Source: Nonomuraea rubra (GTDB lineage Bacteria > Actinomycetota > Actinomycetes > Streptosporangiales > Streptosporangiaceae). Taken from it: a stretch of DNA of 64,000 nt. The stretch is from assembly GCF_014207985.1 (NCBI RefSeq), contig NZ_JACHMI010000001.1:12073001-12137000 (forward strand). The letters are read 5' to 3'. A program made the position numbers and the translations under genes. The notes beneath the pieces are model-generated. The model was not told the origin of the DNA and made no database searches. It was given only the letters and a program-made list of their open reading frames with translations. Shown piece by piece: positions 61,112-64,000 of this stretch. Numbering within the stretch: the first letter of the stretch is position 1; each line of letters starts with the position of its first letter.

Positions 61112-61570
61112 GTAGTCTCCATCTACGCCTACGACGCGGCCTCCCGCCTGAAGGAGATCTCCCACCCGCCCTCCCACGGGCAGACCGTCCGCAACGTCTC
61201 GAAGATGACCTACTGGGACAACGGCTGGTTCAAGACCACCACCGACCCGTGCGACATCAAGAGCACCTACCAGTACAACGAGCTCGGCCTGCAGACCAGC
61301 CGCACCGTCACCAGCGCGGGCGGCTCCAGCCAGCGCGCTTTGGACTGGTCGCACTACCCCGACGGCAAACTCAAAACCCCACTCCGACGACGGCGTCCCC
61401 CTCGGCCTCGATGTCGTCCTGTCCGACAACTCCGACACCGGCCAGACCGTCACCACCGGCACCTGGACCCTCGCCGGAAGCAGCAGTTCCTCCAATATCG
61501 TCGGCGCGCAGACCGCGGTGGAAGGCTTCGTCGGCTACGACTACGCCACCGAACCTGACGATCGACGATT
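61112..61570 (+). pseudogene. Rhs core fragment with frameshift
   Basis: VSIYAYDAASRLKEISHPP ... MTYWDNGWFKTTTDPCDIKS ... RALDWSHYPDGKLK is a run of YD-repeats. The frame then breaks at AAAACCCCACTCC (about 61374-61386, one extra C) and continues as SDDGVPLGLDVVLSDNSDTG ... VEGFVGYDYATEPDD. Both ends are cut off, and the GC returns to chromosome level here. Confidence 0.85.
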
Positions 61571-61594
61571 ACGTCGAATGCGCGGAAGAGTAAT

Positions 61595-61942
61595 GACGAC
61601 ACCTGTCAGGGCCTGGCAGAAGCTGCGCTGCTGAACATGGCGGCAGCCGGTGCCGACAAAGCGGCGAAGGAGCCCGGCAAGGCGATCGAAGAGGCGGCGG
61701 AAGATTTCACCAACCTGGCTGTCATCAACTGGAAGTGGAATAGCGTAAAGACGTTCGGCCATACATTTAGCGATCACGGCAAGAGCGTGGCGCAGCTCGC
61801 GGACCGGGTGCTGAAGAAGGGAAAGCCTAAAGGTAGGTGGACCGATCACGACTCATCCCCAGCAAGAATCGCATGTACAGAACAGCCTTTCCGTTCCTTG
61901 ACTAATGGGCGCGGCGAACCCGCCGCTGCGCTCGGGAGCTAG
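61595..61942 (+). pseudogene. Truncated second Rhs toxin end
   Basis: DDTCQGLAEAALLNMAAAGADKAAKEPGKAIEEAAED is a pretoxin-like linker, followed by INWKWNSVKTFGHTFSDHGK and SVAQLADRVLKKGKPKGRWTDHD, which looks like the start of a nuclease-type toxin domain seen at Rhs/CdiA ends. The homologous pattern stops at WTDHD and a junk tail leads to TAG at 61940. No starter sequence or SD. I do not name a toxin family. Confidence 0.6.
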
Positions 61943-62022
61943 AATCACCTGGGATGCCTACGCCTCACCATCGTAGGTTTCCCAGGCACTTGCGTAACCG
62001 CGTCAACATAGAATGAGGCGGA

Positions 62023-62523
62023 GTGTTTAAGTTTGCCCTGATCTGCCCGAAGCAGATGAAGTCGACTGTAGACAGCCAAGAGCCCTTTGGGGATGACGGA
62101 GACTACGAATATCTGGTGATGGTGGGCAGTCGCTTGCTGGCTGCGGCCGACTATCGGTTCACTCTCGGAGGATTTGGCTCCGATGATTGGAATCTAGACG
62201 TCGAGTATGACATGTCGTCCTTTATTGAGGGCCTGCCAGATCTCCTCGCCGACCTTCGAACGAAGGGAGCGGGCGAAATTGATCTGTACGCTCAAGGAGT
62301 TGAGCGTGTTCTTAAGTTCTCTCGTGTTCAAGACACTGTAGCCATCGCCTGTATTTCCAGAACAGATTGGACGCCCAATCCGCCGATCGAATACTGCGAC
62401 TATGTGGAGCTCGAGGTGATGCTCAAACGATTGGCAACGAACTTCGCTCACGCCCTTCACCGCCTATCGTCGCTTATAGCTAGACTCGAGCCATTTTCCA
62501 AGTGGTTGAGAGAAGAGGTCTAG
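62023..62523 (+). CDS. Low-GC small protein, possible second immunity protein
   Basis: A 166-residue acidic protein (MFKFALICPKQMKSTVDSQE ... WNLDVEYDMSSFIEGLPDLLADL ... NPPIEYCDYVELEVMLKRLATNFAHAL). Composition and codon use are unlike the chromosome (many A/T third positions). It directly follows the second toxin remnant, the usual position for an immunity gene, and proteins of this size and charge are typical of such genes; no family can be named. GTG 62023 is preceded by AATGAGGCGGA, an acceptable SD. Confidence 0.6.
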   Translation: MFKFALICPKQMKSTVDSQEPFGDDGDYEYLVMVGSRLLAAADYRFTLGGFGSDDWNLDVEYDMSSFIEGLPDLLADLRTKGAGEIDLYAQGVERVLKFSRVQDTVAIACISRTDWTPNPPIEYCDYVELEVMLKRLATNFAHALHRLSSLIARLEPFSKWLREEV

Positions 62524-62720
62524 GTCCAACTACGTGCAGTTGGGGCTTGCCGCTGCTGACTAAGGGCGACTACTACTACGCATGGGCGACTTGTTTGGAG
62601 AACGACGGAAATCTCTACTGGACGCGTGGGCATTATGCCTACGTCGAGAACGATACCTCGGTGGCAGTCTGTCACGAGTACGCCGATGTCGATGCGTATG
62701 GTGTCGAGGTGATTCACTGA
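62502..62720 (+). pseudogene. Fragment of a small aromatic-rich protein
   Basis: GDYYYAWATCLENDGNLYWT then RGHYAYVENDTSVAVCHEY ends at a TGA at 62718. Two Cys and many Tyr/Trp suggest the end of a secreted, SH3-like or lipase-like small protein, but the N-terminus runs into the preceding gene and has no SD. Likely a relic. Confidence 0.35.
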
Positions 62721-62744
62721 GGCCTTTTCATCCGTGGTGAGCTC

Positions 62745-62947
62745 GTAGTTCTCAGCGAAACCCCGGACGATGCGCCGGCTCTTGAGCTGGGCATGTTCGC
62801 GTTCGCCAGGCCCGCGTAGCCGGGCGTGGGATCGGTTGGCGGCCTTCGCCAGTGCGTGCGGGATGCCCCAGATGCGGGCGGCGGTCAGGTCGTGAGTGCT
62901 GTCCGGCAGCGATCCGGAGGTCCAGACGATCGTGCGGTGTGGGGCAG
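62745..62947 (-). pseudogene. IS5-family-like transposase remnant with internal deletion
   Basis: The minus strand reads TIVWTSGSLPDSTHDLTAARIWGIPHALAKA followed at once by ANRSHARLRGPGEREHAQLKSRRIV. The first block is the DDE-region motif (D-STHDLTAAR) and the second the C-terminal Glu region of the same transposase family; the connecting segment (about 30-40 residues) is deleted and both gene ends are missing. Confidence 0.7.
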
Positions 62948-63139
62948 CGGAAGATCCCGGAGGGACTCGACAAGGTGGAGCCCTACGGCGAGGTACGGCT
63001 GGACGTGGCCAAGCGCCTACGCCTCGGTGGCCATGCCGTGCCGATGCTGCCCAGGGAGCCACTGAGCAGGCACTCCTATGGGCGGGAACCCTCTCCTGGC
63101 CGGTACTGCCGCCTCAGGGCGTGCCGTACTCGCGCTTGA
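62948..63139. other. Unassigned high-GC segment
   Basis: One plus-strand frame reads RKIPEGLDKVEPYGEVRLDV then AKRLRLGGHAVPML, which has protein-like composition, but neither start nor family is clear. It marks the return from low-GC accessory DNA to chromosomal composition. Confidence 0.3.
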
Positions 63140-63592
63140 TCACCCGCGCACGGGCAGACCCAAGGACGCCGCCAGGCGGCCGAGCGCCTCGCTGAGCTCG
63201 GCGTGCTGGGACGAGGTGAGGTCGGCGGCGAGGTTCGCGTCGAGAGCGAGCGCCTTGGCAGTGCATTCCGCGAGGAGGTCGCGCCCCTTGCCGGTGAGGC
63301 TCAGGATCTGGCGGCGCCGGTCGGCCGGGTCACGGAGCCGTTCGATGGCGCCCATGGACTCCAGGCGGTCGGCAAGGGACACCACGAGGCTGGGCGCCAC
63401 CCGCATCAGCTTGGCGATCTCAAGTTGCGAGGCGGCCAGCCCCGAGTCGAGGACTCCCAGCAATCCGACGTGCTTGGGTTTCAGATCGTGGACGGCCAGG
63501 GCCTCCGCGTACTGATCTGCGACCAGCGCACCCACGGCGCCGAGCCGGAAGCTGAGGGTATCGGTCCATTTGACATCGTTCACGATCAGCAT
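63140..63592 (-). CDS. MarR-family regulator
   Basis: A 150-residue MarR protein: winged helix LAASQLEIAKLMRVAPSLVVSLADRLESMGAIERLRDPADRRRQILSLTGKG. ATG 63592 follows GGGGA at eight bases. It is divergent from the isochorismatase-like gene and probably represses it through the TTCAC-GTT-GTGAA site between them. Confidence 0.9.
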   Translation of the reverse strand: MLIVNDVKWTDTLSFRLGAVGALVADQYAEALAVHDLKPKHVGLLGVLDSGLAASQLEIAKLMRVAPSLVVSLADRLESMGAIERLRDPADRRRQILSLTGKGRDLLAECTAKALALDANLAADLTSSQHAELSEALGRLAASLGLPVRG

Positions 63593-63623
63593 GATAGCGT
63601 CCCCATATCATTCACGTTGTGAA
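63576..63623. promoter_or_regulatory. Probable MarR operator
   Basis: TTCACGTTGTGAA palindrome at 63611-63623, 18 bases from the marR ATG and 10 from the first divergent ATG, plus a second ATCGTTCAC motif at about 63576-63584 in the marR start. Palindromic sites of this kind between marR and target genes are usual. Confidence 0.6.
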
Positions 63624-63632
63624 CGATTAGAA

Positions 63633-64000
63633 ATGAGAACGATGGTCGACCATCGCACCGTACAGGTCCTCCTTGCCGACCTGCAGGACAGCGTCGTTGC
63701 CCTGAGCAGGACGAGCAGCCCCGAGACCATCAGGCGCTCGGCCGGGGTGCTCGGCAGGGTCGCGCGGGCCCGCAGAACACTGGCCATGTGCGGCGTGACC
63801 TCGGAGATCGTGGTCCTGCACACCGCGCTCGACGCCCTGGCCGACGGCTATGACGTGATCGTCCTGGCCGACGCGAGCGGCGGCGTGTCGGAGCGTACGG
63901 AGAACGCGGCCTTCCGCCAGATCGAGGCAGCGGGCGGCACGGTGACGTCGGTGGCGAGCTTCGTCACGAGCATGGTCCGCGACTTCACCAGCCCCACCGG
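63633..64000 (+). CDS. Isochorismatase-family protein, internally shortened and cut by the window end
   Basis: The frame starts ATG-AGA-ACG-ATG (63633 or 63642) and reads VQVLLADLQDSVVALSRTSS ... SAGVLGRVARARRTLAMCGVTSEIVVLHTALDALADGYDV ... LADASGGVSERTENAAFRQI. The early LADLQDS (catalytic Asp) and the later CGVTSEIVVLHTAL block (catalytic-Cys region shifted) are normally about 90-110 residues apart; here only about 35 lie between them. The middle, which carries the catalytic Lys, is missing in frame. The gene runs past 64000. Confidence 0.8.
   Translation, partial: MRTMVDHRTVQVLLADLQDSVVALSRTSSPETIRRSAGVLGRVARARRTLAMCGVTSEIVVLHTALDALADGYDVIVLADASGGVSERTENAAFRQIEAAGGTVTSVASFVTSMVRDFTSPT

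Noticed and set aside
54640..63140. attR copy of the tRNA-Pro 3' end
   Set aside because: I saw no second copy of TTCAAATCCCGCCACCCCG in the window. The element boundary on the right therefore cannot be fixed.

Overview
The window is 64 kb of very GC-rich DNA with GTG starts, four-base stop/start overlaps, a WhiB protein, BldG-type anti-sigma control and a 6C small RNA. It is therefore from a filamentous actinomycete. Gene order across about 15.8-54.5 kb follows the conserved actinobacterial block known from Streptomyces coelicolor SCO3547-SCO3580 and M. tuberculosis Rv3649-Rv3683. The genus is inference; Streptosporangiaceae such as Nonomuraea would fit. All gene family names come from reading translations, not from database searches.

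Layout. 0-15.7 kb holds housekeeping and accessory genes: a DUF2231/Rieske protein, an NmrA-type oxidoreductase, a TSUP permease, an SPFH protein, an ABC ATPase, a large Ser/Thr kinase with a seven-bladed WD40 sensor, a NarL-type two-component pair, a QueA-like enzyme, serB, sixA, and two paralogous secreted proteins. 15.8-34 kb holds hppA, the anti-sigma/bldG pair, an MrfA-like helicase, a large repeat-rich membrane protein, and a Tad/Flp pilus operon (tadZ-tadA-tadB-tadC, a DUF4244 pilin-like gene, two TadE-like genes), followed by a 6C sRNA and a degenerate Fic protein. 34-54.5 kb holds acs, nhaA, an EphE-like hydrolase, marP, nth, crp, the paired ArsA/Get3-like ATPases, wblA, ponA, a YqeY protein and a metallophosphoesterase.

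At 54.6 kb a tRNA-Pro(CGG) marks the edge of a mosaic, lower-GC accessory region that continues to about 63.1 kb. It contains remnants of an endonuclease VII and of an integrase tail, a methyltransferase, a two-recombinase operon with one gene beheaded and the other frameshifted, then Rhs-derived toxin and immunity modules and a transposase remnant. The first Rhs module has an intact Rhs tip, a Hint protease and a GIY-YIG-like toxin with a small putative immunity gene. The second is decayed. Ordinary high-GC chromosome resumes with a divergent marR/isochorismatase pair cut by the window end.

Patterns that recur: four genes end in a short tandem duplication (25-37 bp) that copies their own stop codon; several coding regions carry in-frame minisatellites that encode Pro/Thr/Ser/Gly-rich disordered segments (kinase linker, helicase insert, pilin leader, the 23-25 kb membrane protein); and intergenic spaces often hold long perfect inverted repeats that act as plausible terminators.
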